The translations under genes were made by a program, and so were the position numbers. From Marinobacter sp. F3R11 (GTDB taxonomy: Bacteria; Pseudomonadota; Gammaproteobacteria; Pseudomonadales; Oleiphilaceae), in contig NZ_QOCH01000013.1 in assembly GCF_003318275.1 (NCBI RefSeq), forward strand, positions 124,001-188,000: a stretch of 64,000 nucleotides of DNA. Direction: 5' to 3'. The notes under the pieces were generated by a model. It was not told where the DNA came from. It worked only from the letters and a program-made list of their open reading frames with translations, and ran no database searches. Below, one piece after another: positions 16,116 through 28,056 of the stretch. Within the stretch, counting starts at the first letter, position 1. Each line of letters starts with the position of its first letter.

Positions 16116-16619
16116 ATGAGTCAGTCTGTTTCAGATAAAACGCCAGACACTTTGTTTTTAGACAATCTACAAAAGATCGCGATTGTTTCTTCCGGCTGGC
16201 ATAAGTCCATAGTTGGAAATGCCGTAAAGGCGTCCAAGGAGTATTTTGAAAAACATGGAGTTATTGGCGATAAAATCGCCCTTTATGAGCTGCCTGGCGC
16301 ATTTGAGCTGCCCTTATACGTCAAAAAGCTCATTCAAAGGGGAAAGTTTGATGCAATCATTGCCTGTGGTTTCGTTGTAAATGGCGGTATATACAAGCAA
16401 GAATATGTCGCGTCTGCTGTCATTGATGGCCTTATGAGGGTCCAACTGGAATCAGGCGTGCCTGTATTCTCTGCCGTGCTTACTCCACATTATTTTCACG
16501 AACACGAAGACCATATAGACTTCTTCTCGCAACACTTTATTAAAAAAGGAACTGAGGTAGCAGAAGCCTGTATCCAGACTCTGGAAAGTCTTTACAAGCT
16601 AGAGAAAAACTGCGCTTAA
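16116..16619 (+). CDS. ribH: Type II 6,7-dimethyl-8-ribityllumazine synthase-like protein
   Basis: 167-aa lumazine synthase family protein; the family joins an aminouracil with dihydroxybutanone phosphate in riboflavin synthesis. SSGWHKSIV, PGAFELP and GGIYKQEYVASAV match the type II (RibH2) group, as does VLTPHYFHEHEDHIDFF, which recalls Brucella RibH2. In my hand alignment the catalytic His of type I enzymes falls on Lys or Gln, which type II enzymes also vary. It stands alone, without other rib genes and with no visible FMN riboswitch in the 108-base upstream gap. Its codons end in A/T far more often than its neighbours', hinting at transfer. It may be a second RibH rather than the housekeeping copy. 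Confidence 0.8.
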   Translation: MSQSVSDKTPDTLFLDNLQKIAIVSSGWHKSIVGNAVKASKEYFEKHGVIGDKIALYELPGAFELPLYVKKLIQRGKFDAIIACGFVVNGGIYKQEYVASAVIDGLMRVQLESGVPVFSAVLTPHYFHEHEDHIDFFSQHFIKKGTEVAEACIQTLESLYKLEKNCA

Positions 16620-16646
16620 CAAGCAGGTGTTAATCGGTAAAAAAAC

Positions 16647-16675
16647 AAAAAAGCCCATGAAAACATGGGCTTTTT
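16647..16675. terminator. Bidirectional terminator between ribH-like gene and guaA
   Basis: AAAAAAGCCCATG / CATGGGCTTTTT stem with a 4-base AAAA loop, with A and T tracts on both sides. It therefore works for the convergent ribH-like gene (plus) and guaA (minus). The core stem equals that at 13338-13363. Confidence 0.9.
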
Positions 16676-16722
16676 ATTAACCAACTAGTAGCAGTCAGTG
16701 CCAGCGAGCACCTGTCGCGGGG

Positions 16723-18300
16723 TCATTCCCACTCAATGGTCGCCGGGGGCTTGGAAGAAACGTCGTAGGTTACGCGGGATATTCCGCTGATTTCATTGAT
16801 AATACGGTTGGAAACCGTTTCAAGCAGTTCATATGGCAGATGAGCCCAACGAGCTGTCATGAAATCAATGGTTTCAACGGCACGAAGTGCAACAACCCAT
16901 TCATACCGGCGAGCATCACCAACTACGCCCACAGACTTGACTGGCAGGAACACCGCGAATGCCTGGCTGGTTTTGTGGTACAGGTCAGCCCTGTGCAGCT
17001 CCTCCAGGAAAATGGCATCGGCACGGCGCAGAATATCAGCGTATTCTTTTTTCACTTCGCCCAGAATCCGCACACCAAGGCCTGGCCCCGGGAACGGGTG
17101 ACGGTAAACCATATCGTATGGCAGGCCCAGCTCAAGCCCGATGCGGCGGACTTCATCTTTGAAAAGCTCGCGCAACGGCTCTACCAGCTTCATTTTCATG
17201 GTTTCCGGCAAGCCGCCCACATTGTGATGAGACTTGATTACGTGGGCTTTTCCGGTCTTGGAAGCGGCCGATTCAATCACGTCCGGATAGATGGTGCCCT
17301 GAGCTAACCAGTTCACATCTTTAATACGCGCCGCCTCCTCATCGAACACATCAATGAAGGTGTTGCCGATAATCTTGCGCTTTTTCTCGGGGTCGCTAAC
17401 GCCTTTGAGGTTCGTCAGAAAGCGCTCTTCAGCATCTGCACGAATGACTTTTACGCCCATGCTGCTGCCGAACATATCCATTACCTGATCGCCCTCGTTC
17501 AGGCGAAGCAGGCCATTATCCACGAATACACAGGTCAACTGGTCGCCAATGGCTTTGTGCAGCAATGCAGCAGTAACAGAGGAATCTACACCGCCCGACA
17601 GACCCAGCAGTACTTTGTCAGTACCCACCTGCTCGCGGATCTTCTGTACAGCGTCGTCAACAATCTTCGCAGGCGTCCACAGGGCTTCACAGCCACAGAT
17701 AGACAGCACAAAGTGCTCCAGAATACGTTTACCCTGCAGGGTGTGGGTTACTTCCGGATGGAACTGGAGGCCGTACAGGTTACGTGACAGGTCCTGCATG
17801 GCTGCAATCGGAGCGCTTTCAGTAGACGCCAGCAGCTCAAAACCCTCAGGCATGGCCACAACCTTGTCACCATGGCTCATCCACACATCCAGCAGGGACT
17901 CACCGGTAGCGGTCAGATGGTCCGTAATGTCCTGTAGCAGAGGTCCCTTTGCGCGCACTTTTACCTGCGCATAGCCAAATTCGCGCTTTTCAGAGCTGGC
18001 AACACGCCCTCCCAGCTGTTCCGCCATGGTCTGCATGCCATAACAGATACCAAGCACGGGGATACCCAGGTCAAACAAGCCTTCAGGAGCACGCGGCCCG
18101 CCAAGTTCGGTAACGGATTCAGGGCCACCGGCCAGCAGAATGCCTTTGGGGTTAAACGCCTGCAGTTCTTCATCTGTGATATCAAAAGCACGTACTTCGC
18201 AATACACACCAACTTCGCGCACACGGCGGGCGATAAGCTGGGTGTACTGGGAACCAAAATCCAGAATCAGGATACGGTGGTCATGAATATTTTGGGCCAT
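16723..18300 (-). CDS. guaA: GMP synthase (glutamine-hydrolysing)
   Basis: 525-aa enzyme converting XMP to GMP with ATP and glutamine, last step of guanine nucleotide synthesis. The N-terminal class I amidotransferase has GGPESVTE, nucleophile Cys86 (GICYGMQ) and the HPEVTH catalytic His/Glu. The ATP-pyrophosphatase loop [10 protein letters not shown] follows near 232-241, then the dimerization domain ending [12 protein letters not shown], the standard GuaA C-terminus. Length equals E. coli GuaA. It follows guaB by 62 bases, and that gap contains a hairpin with a T-tract. Confidence 0.98.
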   Translation of the reverse strand: MAQNIHDHRILILDFGSQYTQLIARRVREVGVYCEVRAFDITDEELQAFNPKGILLAGGPESVTELGGPRAPEGLFDLGIPVLGICYGMQTMAEQLGGRVASSEKREFGYAQVKVRAKGPLLQDITDHLTATGESLLDVWMSHGDKVVAMPEGFELLASTESAPIAAMQDLSRNLYGLQFHPEVTHTLQGKRILEHFVLSICGCEALWTPAKIVDDAVQKIREQVGTDKVLLGLSGGVDSSVTAALLHKAIGDQLTCVFVDNGLLRLNEGDQVMDMFGSSMGVKVIRADAEERFLTNLKGVSDPEKKRKIIGNTFIDVFDEEAARIKDVNWLAQGTIYPDVIESAASKTGKAHVIKSHHNVGGLPETMKMKLVEPLRELFKDEVRRIGLELGLPYDMVYRHPFPGPGLGVRILGEVKKEYADILRRADAIFLEELHRADLYHKTSQAFAVFLPVKSVGVVGDARRYEWVVALRAVETIDFMTARWAHLPYELLETVSNRIINEISGISRVTYDVSSKPPATIEWE

Positions 18301-18311
18301 GGAATCCTCGG

Positions 18312-18347
18312 GAAAAATAAGCTGTGCGACTCCGGTCAGAGCCGCAC
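18312..18347 (-). terminator. Hairpin with T-tract between guaB and guaA (attenuator-like)
   Basis: On the gene strand GTGCGGCTC pairs with GAGTCGCAC (nine pairs, one G-U) around a 6-base loop, followed after AGCTTA by a run of five T. It starts 16 bases after the guaB stop and precedes guaA. It looks like a partial intrinsic terminator that would set the guaB:guaA ratio. Confidence 0.55.
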
Positions 18348-18362
18348 CCGGGCTGTCTGCTC

Positions 18363-19951
<1,589 letters not shown>

Positions 19952-20049
19952 CTGCGCTATTTCCTGTCAAAAACCGCATGCAGTTGAAATTCAAGCAATT
20001 TACACTCATATTTTTCGGCTTTTGCGTATAAGCCGGTCAGGAGCTTTTG

Positions 20050-21405
20050 GTGAATGACGTGTTTCAGGATACCCGGCCCAGAGCGCTGACCGTCAGCGAG
20101 CTGAACCATCAGGCCAGACATCTGCTGGAATCCAGCTTCATGCAAGTGTGGGTTGAAGGTGAGTTATCGGGCTTTTCAAGACCTTCGTCCGGGCATTGGT
20201 ATTTCTCTCTGAAAGATTCAAAGTGCCAGGTGCGCTGCGCCATGTTCCGGGGCCTGAACCAACGTATCCGCGCCATTCCAAAGGAAGGCGACAAGATACG
20301 CATCCGCGGTAAGGTTACCCTGTACGAAAACCGGGGCGATTTCCAGATTATTGTTGAACATATGGAGCCCGCTGGCCTTGGAGCACTGCAGCAGGCCTTC
20401 GAAGAGTTAAAGCGCAAGTTGCAGGCTGAAGGCCTGTTTGGGGCAGACCGCAAAAAACCGGTTCCAGCATTGCCTGCGCATATTGGCGTCATTACCTCGC
20501 CGACCGGCGCAGCCATACATGACATCCTCACTGTTCTGGCGCGTCGCTGCCCTGCCATACCGGTTACTCTTTACCCCACGACCGTTCAGGGTCAGCCCGC
20601 GACGGCTGAGATCGTAAAGGCTATTGAGCTGGCCCGGGCGCATGGAGTAGCTGATGTCCTGATCATCGGCCGCGGAGGCGGATCCCTGGAAGACCTCTGG
20701 TGTTTTAACGAAGAGGCCGTTGCCCGGGCCATCGCCGCCTGCCCTATTCCGACGGTGAGCGCCGTCGGCCACGAAACAGATGTAACTATTGCTGATTTTG
20801 TGGCCGACCTGAGAGCACCCACACCGTCTGCAGCTGCGGAGAAAGTTTCGCCCGACCAAAGTGATCTGCTACGCCAGATCACTGATCGCGAATTCCGGCT
20901 GGCCAATGCTGCCAAAAGAGCCCTGCAAAGACTGACTATAAAGCTGGAACACCTCTCCGCACGCCTGCGTGACCCAAGGCGGGAATTGCTGGAAAAAGCC
21001 CAGAGACTGGATGATCTGGAACTGCGGCTGGATAAATCCATACAGCAACGCCTTGAGCGTTTGCAGATCCGGAGCACCCATCTGGCGCAACGACTGGCCA
21101 TGCAATCCCCTCGCAAACAGCTCGCGGACAGCCGTGAAATGCTGGATCGTTCAGCGTTGCAGCTCAACAACGCCATGCAGAGAACCCTGGCACGGCTTCA
21201 GGACCGGCTGGAGCACACTGCCGGAACTCTCAACGTTGTCAGCCCCCTGGCCACACTGGGACGTGGGTATGCCATCGTTCGTGACAGCCACGGAAACATC
21301 GTCCGCAAATCGGTTGATGTCGTTGCCGGCGACAGGATTTCAGCGCACGTAGCACATGGGACCATCACAGCAAAAGTGACCTCGGTCAAAGGTGATGAAA
21401 ACTAA
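20050..21405 (+). CDS. xseA: Exodeoxyribonuclease VII large subunit
   Basis: 451-aa large subunit of ExoVII, which degrades single-stranded DNA to oligonucleotides with XseB. The N-terminal OB-fold (about 10-110) includes FSRPSSGHWYFSLKDS. The catalytic domain follows with GVITSPTGAAIHD, GRGGGSLEDLWCFNE and SAVGHETD. A long coiled-coil region comes next (about 270-400), then the C-terminal GRGYAIVRD segment. GTG at 20050 is preferred: AGGAG lies 6 bases upstream, whereas a TTG at 20047 would be only 3 bases away. xseB is not adjacent. The gene is divergent from guaB. Confidence 0.95.
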   Translation: MNDVFQDTRPRALTVSELNHQARHLLESSFMQVWVEGELSGFSRPSSGHWYFSLKDSKCQVRCAMFRGLNQRIRAIPKEGDKIRIRGKVTLYENRGDFQIIVEHMEPAGLGALQQAFEELKRKLQAEGLFGADRKKPVPALPAHIGVITSPTGAAIHDILTVLARRCPAIPVTLYPTTVQGQPATAEIVKAIELARAHGVADVLIIGRGGGSLEDLWCFNEEAVARAIAACPIPTVSAVGHETDVTIADFVADLRAPTPSAAAEKVSPDQSDLLRQITDREFRLANAAKRALQRLTIKLEHLSARLRDPRRELLEKAQRLDDLELRLDKSIQQRLERLQIRSTHLAQRLAMQSPRKQLADSREMLDRSALQLNNAMQRTLARLQDRLEHTAGTLNVVSPLATLGRGYAIVRDSHGNIVRKSVDVVAGDRISAHVAHGTITAKVTSVKGDEN

Positions 21406-21517
21406 TACGAAAAATCCCGCGAACTAATCCTATGGTCTACTGGATCACTGTCTCAAAGGGCCTAAAGTTGGAAGATACGGATATCACAATAACAACTGGC
21501 AGAACGAGGCAGAATGT

Positions 21518-23410
21518 ATGGATTACCACTCAGAGTTCCGGAGATCGATCGACAAGCCGGAAGATTTCTGGCGTGAACAGGCAGGCAAGATTGACTGGAC
21601 GCAACCTCCAGAGACCATCTGGCGAGCCACAGACAACGGCCATGGCCAGTGGTTTCCAGACGGCACACTCAATACATCCGACATAGCACTGGACGCCAAT
21701 GTCCGGGCTGGCCGGGGTGATCAGAAAGCTCTTATATACGATTCACCGGTTACGGGTGCAAAGCGCACCTATACATACAATGAGCTGACTGACGAAGTTG
21801 CCCGTTTTGCCGGAGCCCTGAAAGCCCAGGGGATCAACAAGGGTGACGTGGTAATCATCTATATGCCGATGATTCCGGAAGCCGCTATTGCAATGCTGGG
21901 CTGTGCCCGCATTGGCGCCGTTCACTCAGTCGTATTTGGCGGCTTTGCAGCCCATGAACTCGCAGTACGAATTGAAGACGCAAAACCCAAAGCGGTGATT
22001 ACGGCGTCCTGTGGCATAGAAATCACAAAAGTAATCGAGTACAAGCCCCTGGTGGACAAAGCCATTGAGCAGTCCTCTCACAAACCGGACTTCTGCATTG
22101 TCTACCAGCGTCCGCAGGCTAAAGCCCAGATGCAAGCGGGCCGCGATTACGACTGGAGCGATCTGGTAGCCAGCGCCGAGCCGGCTGACCCCGTGCCGGT
22201 GAAAGCAACCGACCCTCTGTACGTACTTTATACTTCTGGCACTACCGGCAAGCCTAAAGGCGTTGTCAGAGACAACGGTGGACATGCTGTCGCACTCAAA
22301 TACAGCATGAAGCTGGTGTATGACGCAAACCCGGGTGACGTTTTCTGGGCTGCCTCAGATGTAGGCTGGGTGGTGGGCCACAGTTATATTGTTTATGCCC
22401 CGCTGTTTGCTGGCTGCACAACGATACTTTACGAAGGCAAACCAGTCAGAACCCCCGATGCGGGCGCATTCTGGCGGGTGGTTCAGGATCATGGCGTAAA
22501 CCTCCTGTTTACGGCACCTACCGCTTTCCGCGCTGTACGCAAAGAAGACCCGGAAGCTGATCAGCTATCACGCTATGACATCAGTTCACTCCGGCGCATT
22601 TTCCTTGCCGGTGAACGTCTGGACCCTCCAACCTATGAGTGGCTGCGGGAACACACCCGGCTTCCGGTACTGGATCACTGGTGGCAGACAGAGACAGGCT
22701 GGGCTATTTGCTGCAACCCGGTGGGAATCGAGACGATGGAAACCAAACCCGGCTCGGCAACTGTTCCCTCCCCTGGTTATAACGTGCAGGTTGTGAGCCT
22801 GGATGGCAGCCAGATGCCAGCAGGAGAGCAAGGGCAGATCGCAGTAAAACTTCCATTACCGCCAGGATGCCTGATGACAGTATGGGGCGATGATCAGCGC
22901 TTCCAGGACAGCTACCTCAAACCTATTCCAGGTTTTTACAGTTCCGGTGACGGCGGCTTTATTGACGAGGACGGATATGTTTTCGTAATGGGCCGAACCG
23001 ACGATGTGATAAACGTGGCAGGTCATCGTCTCTCTACCGGTGAAATGGAAGAAGTGGTTGCCTCTCACCCCGCTATCGCAGAATGCTGCGTGGTAGGTGC
23101 GCACGACGACCTGAAAGGTCAGGTCCCTCTTGGCCTTGTGCTCATCAAAGACGGTGCCACCATCGACCACGACGAACTGGAAGAAGAGCTTGTTGAGATG
23201 GTGCGGGATAAAATCGGTGCAATCGCCTGCTTCCGGCGGGCTTTGGTGGTAGACCGACTGCCCAAGACTCGCTCAGGCAAGATCCTGCGCCGTGTTATCA
23301 GGCAGATTGCCGATGGTGAGGAATACTCGGTCCCAAGCACTATTGACGACCCCGCTATCCTTGAAGAGATCAGCGTACAGTTTGGTCGAGCCGCACCAAA
23401 AAAATCTTAA
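21518..23410 (+). CDS. prpE: Propionyl-CoA synthetase (acyl-CoA synthetase)
   Basis: 630-aa AMP-forming acyl-CoA synthetase, activating propionate (or acetate) to the CoA thioester. The ATP-binding motif YTSGTTGKPKG is followed by VRDNGG, the PrpE-type variant rather than the HTTGG of acetyl-CoA synthetase. LDHWWQTETG and the C-terminal PKTRSGKILRR (acetylatable Lys) are present. The N-terminus DYHSEFRRSIDKPEDFW is typical. It stands alone with no methylcitrate-cycle genes beside it, so propionate catabolism must be encoded elsewhere. No SD is obvious beyond the purine-rich AGGCAGA before the ATG. Confidence 0.9.
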   Translation: MDYHSEFRRSIDKPEDFWREQAGKIDWTQPPETIWRATDNGHGQWFPDGTLNTSDIALDANVRAGRGDQKALIYDSPVTGAKRTYTYNELTDEVARFAGALKAQGINKGDVVIIYMPMIPEAAIAMLGCARIGAVHSVVFGGFAAHELAVRIEDAKPKAVITASCGIEITKVIEYKPLVDKAIEQSSHKPDFCIVYQRPQAKAQMQAGRDYDWSDLVASAEPADPVPVKATDPLYVLYTSGTTGKPKGVVRDNGGHAVALKYSMKLVYDANPGDVFWAASDVGWVVGHSYIVYAPLFAGCTTILYEGKPVRTPDAGAFWRVVQDHGVNLLFTAPTAFRAVRKEDPEADQLSRYDISSLRRIFLAGERLDPPTYEWLREHTRLPVLDHWWQTETGWAICCNPVGIETMETKPGSATVPSPGYNVQVVSLDGSQMPAGEQGQIAVKLPLPPGCLMTVWGDDQRFQDSYLKPIPGFYSSGDGGFIDEDGYVFVMGRTDDVINVAGHRLSTGEMEEVVASHPAIAECCVVGAHDDLKGQVPLGLVLIKDGATIDHDELEEELVEMVRDKIGAIACFRRALVVDRLPKTRSGKILRRVIRQIADGEEYSVPSTIDDPAILEEISVQFGRAAPKKS

Positions 23411-23434
23411 CACATTGTTTATTAAAGGATTTAA

Positions 23435-23752
<318 letters not shown>

Positions 23753-23795
23753 GGTTATTTTCCGCCCTCCGCCCCTCACGGGAACGAGAAGACAG

Positions 23796-23823
23796 AAAAA
23801 GCCGGCACATGTGCCGGCTTTTT
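23796..23823. terminator. Bidirectional terminator between the cold-shock gene and leuA
   Basis: 28-bp perfect palindrome: five A, then GCCGGCACA / TGTGCCGGC, then five T. It serves both the cold-shock gene (plus) and the convergent leuA (minus). Confidence 0.93.
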
Positions 23824-23832
23824 CTATTCTGA

Positions 23833-25527
23833 TTAAACAGTTACAGCACTTTCCTCACGATTTACTTCATTAATAGACTCACCAGCTGCCTGGGATACAG
23901 CAGAAAACAGCGCCTGCAAAGTCGCAGAGGTTGTATCCTCAGCCAGGGCTGCAGCACTACAATGCTTGCCACCAGCAGTCAGGCGTATGCAAGCCAGAGC
24001 ATTGGCCCGGGTACCCTCACCCAACGCAAACTCGTCATAGGCTTCCACAGCTATCGCAAACCCGAACCGTTTTTGCAGAGCCGCAGAGACTGCTTCCACA
24101 GCCCCAAGCCCACGACCCTCAATGCGCACAGGAGCCTGCTCACTGCCAAAACTTACTTCGGCAAATACGCCCTGATCATCTCTGTGCAAGTCGTATGCGC
24201 GCAACGTCCAGTCTTCGTGGACTTTCAGATACCGCTGCTCGAACAGGCCATGAATAGACATTGAGTCAATCTCACCACCGTTGGTTTCTGCAGCTTTCTG
24301 AACCAGCTTGCTGAACTCAATCTGCAACCAGCGCGGCAGACTGATGTTGTAATCCCGCTCGAGAACATAGGCAACACCGCCTTTGCCCGACTGACTGTTG
24401 ATACGTACAACCTCTTCGTATCGGCGCCCAAGGTCAGACGGATCTATTGGCAAGTAGGCAACATTCCACAGATCTCCTTCTTTTCTCCGCGCCAGACACT
24501 TGCGGATGGCGTCCTGATGGCTTCCGGAAAACGCTGTGAAGACCAGTTCGCCAGCGTAGGGGTGACGTGGATGGGTGGAAATTTCAGTACAGGCTTCAAC
24601 AACCTCGGTGATTTCTGCCATGTTCGACAAATCAAGCATCGGGTCAATGCCCTGGGAGTACAGATTCATGGCCATAGTGACCAGGTCCATATTCCCCGTG
24701 CGCTCACCGTTACCCATCAAGGTGCCTTCTACGCGATCTGCACCTGCCATAACAGCAAGTTCCGCCGCAGCCACCCCGCATCCCCGGTCATTGTGGGTGT
24801 GGACACTGATACTGAGGTGCTCCCGATGGAGAATGTTGTCGGAGACCCATTCAACCTGATCCGCAAATACGTTTGGAGTAGACATCTCCACGGTAGCGGG
24901 TAAGTTGATGATAACCGGCTGCCCTTCATCCGGGCGCCATACATCAGTTACCGCATTGATAACCTCGACTGCAAAATCCAGCTCTGTGCCAGTAAAGCTT
25001 TCTGGTGAATACTGGAAGGTCCATTCAGTGCCCGGGTTACGAGCAGCCATATCCCTGACCATACGGGCACCGTTAACTGCAATTTCCAGAATGCCCGCCC
25101 GGTCGAGGCCAAACACCTGTTCCCGTTGCACTGTGGAGGTAGAGTTATATACGTGAACAATTGCCTGTTTGGCACCTTCAAGCGCCTCATAGGTGCGCGC
25201 AATCAGCTCGGGCCTGGCCTGGGTCAGTACCTGAATTTTCACATCATCAGGAATCCGGTCTTCTTCAATGAGCTTGCGGCAGAAATCAAAGTCCGGCTGA
25301 CTGGCCGCAGGAAAACCGATTTCTATCTCTTTGAACCCCAGTTTTACGAGCAAGTCGAACATACGCTGTTTCTGAGCAACATTCATGGGCTTCACCAAGG
25401 CCTGGTTGCCGTCGCGAAGATCCACCGCGCACCAGGTCGGTGCTTTTTCGATGACTTCATCGGGCCAGCGGCGGTCCGTTTTTGGTATGGGCCGAAAAGC
25501 CGGGTATTTGCGATGATCGAAAGTCAT
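23833..25527 (-). CDS. leuA: 2-isopropylmalate synthase (long form)
   Basis: 564-aa enzyme condensing acetyl-CoA with 2-oxoisovalerate, first step of leucine synthesis. The start at 25527 (MTFDHRKYPAF) has GGAGAG about 8 bases upstream; a 21-base longer reading lacks one. The catalytic barrel begins WCAVDLRDGNQALVKPM (metal-binding Asp, catalytic Arg) and contains SVHTHNDRGCGVAAAE. The C-terminal allosteric domain is at about 440-560. This is the longer LeuA type also found in actinobacteria and many pseudomonads, not the 523-aa E. coli type. It is divergent from an Lrp-type regulator. Confidence 0.95.
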   Translation of the reverse strand: MTFDHRKYPAFRPIPKTDRRWPDEVIEKAPTWCAVDLRDGNQALVKPMNVAQKQRMFDLLVKLGFKEIEIGFPAASQPDFDFCRKLIEEDRIPDDVKIQVLTQARPELIARTYEALEGAKQAIVHVYNSTSTVQREQVFGLDRAGILEIAVNGARMVRDMAARNPGTEWTFQYSPESFTGTELDFAVEVINAVTDVWRPDEGQPVIINLPATVEMSTPNVFADQVEWVSDNILHREHLSISVHTHNDRGCGVAAAELAVMAGADRVEGTLMGNGERTGNMDLVTMAMNLYSQGIDPMLDLSNMAEITEVVEACTEISTHPRHPYAGELVFTAFSGSHQDAIRKCLARRKEGDLWNVAYLPIDPSDLGRRYEEVVRINSQSGKGGVAYVLERDYNISLPRWLQIEFSKLVQKAAETNGGEIDSMSIHGLFEQRYLKVHEDWTLRAYDLHRDDQGVFAEVSFGSEQAPVRIEGRGLGAVEAVSAALQKRFGFAIAVEAYDEFALGEGTRANALACIRLTAGGKHCSAAALAEDTTSATLQALFSAVSQAAGESINEVNREESAVTV

Positions 25528-25675
25528 GTCTGTATCTCTCCGCTGCATTGTTCGGGGGGTTGCATCAATAACGTTAAGCTTAACCTGTTCTCTGAAGCAG
25601 GTGATTGCTAACTCAAGGGTAAAAGCGTAATTTAAAGCTCATTAATTTCACCAAAATAATTTTTCAGGCAATTTT

Positions 25676-26173
25676 ATGCCCATCAAGACCCAAACTCTCA
25701 TACAAATTGATAGAACCGACCGGCGTATTCTGGCCCAGATACAAAAAGACGCCTCGCTGACCAACCAGCAACTTGCAGAAAAAGTGGGGCTATCTCCATC
25801 ACCTTGTCTGAGGCGGGTGCGGGCTCTAGAGGATGCAGGCATTATTGTGCGTACGGTTACGATCCTTGATCACAAGAAACTGGGCCTGTCCCTGACAGCC
25901 ATTATTCTGATAGGAATGGACAGGCACACACCCGAACGATTCGCAGCCTTTGAAGAACAGGTTGGCGAATACCCTGAGGTTCTGGAGTGTTATCTGGTCA
26001 CCGGCCACGATGCCGATTACATGCTAAAAGTGGTGGTACCGGATATGGATCACTACCATCAGTTTCTGCTTAACCGGATTACCCGTATCCAGGGCGTCAG
26101 CGGCGTTCATTCAAGTTTTGTGTTACGCCGCGTGATTGACAGTACAGCACTTCCGCTGGGGTATTTGTCATGA
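25676..26173 (+). CDS. Lrp/AsnC-family transcriptional regulator
   Basis: 165-aa regulator. The N-terminal helix-turn-helix is ILAQIQKDASLTNQQLAEKVGLSPSPCLRRVRALEDAG (positions about 18-55), and the C-terminal RAM/ligand domain contains VLECYLVTGHDADYMLKVV. It is divergent from leuA with 148 bases between the starts, so leucine-responsive control of leuA is the natural hypothesis. Lrp family size and motifs are normal. The intergenic region is A/T-rich next to this gene, as Lrp sites often are, but I cannot point to a defined operator. Confidence 0.92.
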   Translation: MPIKTQTLIQIDRTDRRILAQIQKDASLTNQQLAEKVGLSPSPCLRRVRALEDAGIIVRTVTILDHKKLGLSLTAIILIGMDRHTPERFAAFEEQVGEYPEVLECYLVTGHDADYMLKVVVPDMDHYHQFLLNRITRIQGVSGVHSSFVLRRVIDSTALPLGYLS

Positions 26174-26272
26174 TGCTGCATTCGTCATCTGTACCTTGTG
26201 CGGCAGGCTCCGTACAATAACCAACACTTTTCGAAATACCCTTCTATGAAACACCAATGAACGGAAACCACG

Positions 26273-28000
26273 ATGCGAGCAAGCCGTTATCTGATTGCAA
26301 CCCAGAAAGAAACACCGTCTGATGCCGAGGTTATCAGCCACCAGCTGATGCTGCGTGCCGGCATGATCCGGAAACTGGCCGCAGGCCTCTACACCTGGCT
26401 GCCCATGGGCCTGAGAACACTGCGTAAAGTTGAGCGGATTGTTCGCGAAGAAATGGACAAAAGTGGTGCACAGGAAGTTCTGATGCCTTCCGTTCAGCCA
26501 GCAGAACTCTGGCAGGAATCCGGGCGCTGGACCCAATACGGCGGAGAGCTGCTGAGAATGAATGACCGCCATGGTCGCGAGTTCTGCTTTGGCCCCACCC
26601 ATGAAGAAGTCATTACCGACCTGGTCCGGAATGAGCTGAAAAGCTATAAAGAACTTCCTGCCAACTTCTACCAGATCCAGACCAAGTTCCGGGATGAGCG
26701 CCGCCCCCGCTTCGGCGTAATGCGCGCCCGGGAGTTCATCATGAAGGATGCCTATTCGTTCCACGTGAACGCAGAGTCTCTGGATGAAACCTATCAGGTA
26801 ATGCACAGGACCTACTGTGCGATTTTTGACCGCCTTGGGCTGGATTACCGCCCTGTACAGGCAGACTCGGGCGCGATTGGCGGCAGTGCATCCCATGAGT
26901 TCCACGTACTCGCCTCCTCAGGCGAAGACGACATAGTATTCAGCACTGGCAGTGATTATGCGGCCAACATTGAAAAAGCAGAGGCTGTGGCACCATCAGG
27001 CGAACGCGCTGCACCCTCTGAAGACCTGCAAGAAGTCGCAACTCCGGATCAGCGAACCATTGAAGCTATCTCGCAGTTCCTGAATATTGAAGCCACCCGA
27101 ACGGTAAAAACCCTGTTGGTGAAGGCGCAGGCTGACGACGAAGGTAATGCCGGGCTGATCGCACTGGTTCTGCGTGGCGACCATACGCTGAACGAGATCA
27201 AGGCAGAAAACCTCGAAGGCGTAGCTGAGCCGTTAACCATGGCAACCGACGAAGAAATTGAGTCGGCGGTTGGCTGTAAGGCCGGATCTATTGGCCCGGT
27301 AGGCCTGAAGCTGCCAGTTATAGTGGATCGCAGCGCAGCTCATCTGGCAGACTTTGTCTGCGGTGCTAACCGGGAGGGCTACCATCTGACCGGAGTAAAC
27401 TGGGAGCGGGATTTGCCGCTGGGCCGTGTTGAAGATATCCGCAATGTTGTTGAGGGCGACGCCAGCCCCGACGGTAAAGGTACGCTGGAGATACGCCGGG
27501 GTATTGAAGTCGGCCATATTTTCAAGCTTGGAAACAAGTACAGCGCTGCCATGAACGCTACCGTACTCGATGAAAACGGCAAGACGGTAATCATGGACAT
27601 GGGCTGCTATGGAATTGGCGTCTCCCGTATCGTGGCTGCTTCAATAGAGCAGAACCATGATGAGAAAGGTATCATCTGGCCTGATTCCATTGCACCCTTC
27701 CAGGTGGCCATTGTTACGCTCAATGCCCATAAAACACCTTCTGTAGCAGAAGCCGGTGAGAGACTGTACGAGCAGTTGAAAGAGGCTGGTTATGATGTGC
27801 TTCTGGACGACCGCAAAGAACGTCCGGGTGTGAAGTTTGCTGATATGGAACTGATCGGAATCCCGCACCGGTTTGTTATTTCTGATCGCGGACTTGCTGC
27901 CGGTACGCTGGAATACAAGGGTCGCAGGGACGCTGACAAGCAGGATATCGCCATCGAAGAAGCACTACCGCTTCTGACCAAGGCATCGCCTCTAAAATAA
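26273..28000 (+). CDS. proS: Prolyl-tRNA synthetase
   Basis: 575-aa class II aminoacyl-tRNA synthetase, bacterial type with an inserted editing domain. Motif 1 lies in [20 protein letters not shown], and motif 2 contains [20 protein letters not shown]. The cis-editing (INS) domain spans about 225-405 ([27 protein letters not shown]), and motif 3 is GCYGIGVSR. The anticodon-binding domain is C-terminal. E. coli ProS is 572 aa. It precedes a hairpin at 28023-28056 and converges with murB. Confidence 0.97.
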   Translation: MRASRYLIATQKETPSDAEVISHQLMLRAGMIRKLAAGLYTWLPMGLRTLRKVERIVREEMDKSGAQEVLMPSVQPAELWQESGRWTQYGGELLRMNDRHGREFCFGPTHEEVITDLVRNELKSYKELPANFYQIQTKFRDERRPRFGVMRAREFIMKDAYSFHVNAESLDETYQVMHRTYCAIFDRLGLDYRPVQADSGAIGGSASHEFHVLASSGEDDIVFSTGSDYAANIEKAEAVAPSGERAAPSEDLQEVATPDQRTIEAISQFLNIEATRTVKTLLVKAQADDEGNAGLIALVLRGDHTLNEIKAENLEGVAEPLTMATDEEIESAVGCKAGSIGPVGLKLPVIVDRSAAHLADFVCGANREGYHLTGVNWERDLPLGRVEDIRNVVEGDASPDGKGTLEIRRGIEVGHIFKLGNKYSAAMNATVLDENGKTVIMDMGCYGIGVSRIVAASIEQNHDEKGIIWPDSIAPFQVAIVTLNAHKTPSVAEAGERLYEQLKEAGYDVLLDDRKERPGVKFADMELIGIPHRFVISDRGLAAGTLEYKGRRDADKQDIAIEEALPLLTKASPLK

Positions 28001-28022
28001 AGAGCTATCGCTCGCCAGACAA

Positions 28023-28056
28023 GCGGCAGGGTGTCCAGTCATGGACACTCAGCCGC
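28023..28056. terminator. Hairpin between convergent proS and murB
   Basis: GCGGC-AGG-GTGTCCA-GTCA-TGGACAC-TCA-GCCGC: two stacked stems (5 and 7 bp) around a 4-base loop. It overlaps the last codons of murB and lacks a long T-tract. It probably marks the transcript ends but is not a textbook intrinsic terminator. Confidence 0.5.

Noticed and set aside
25528..25675. Leucine leader peptide or attenuator before leuA
   Set aside because: No run of Leu codons in a short frame and no terminator-like hairpin in the leuA leader.
26168..26905. 245-codon minus-strand frame
   Set aside because: Antisense to proS; no start signal and no motif.
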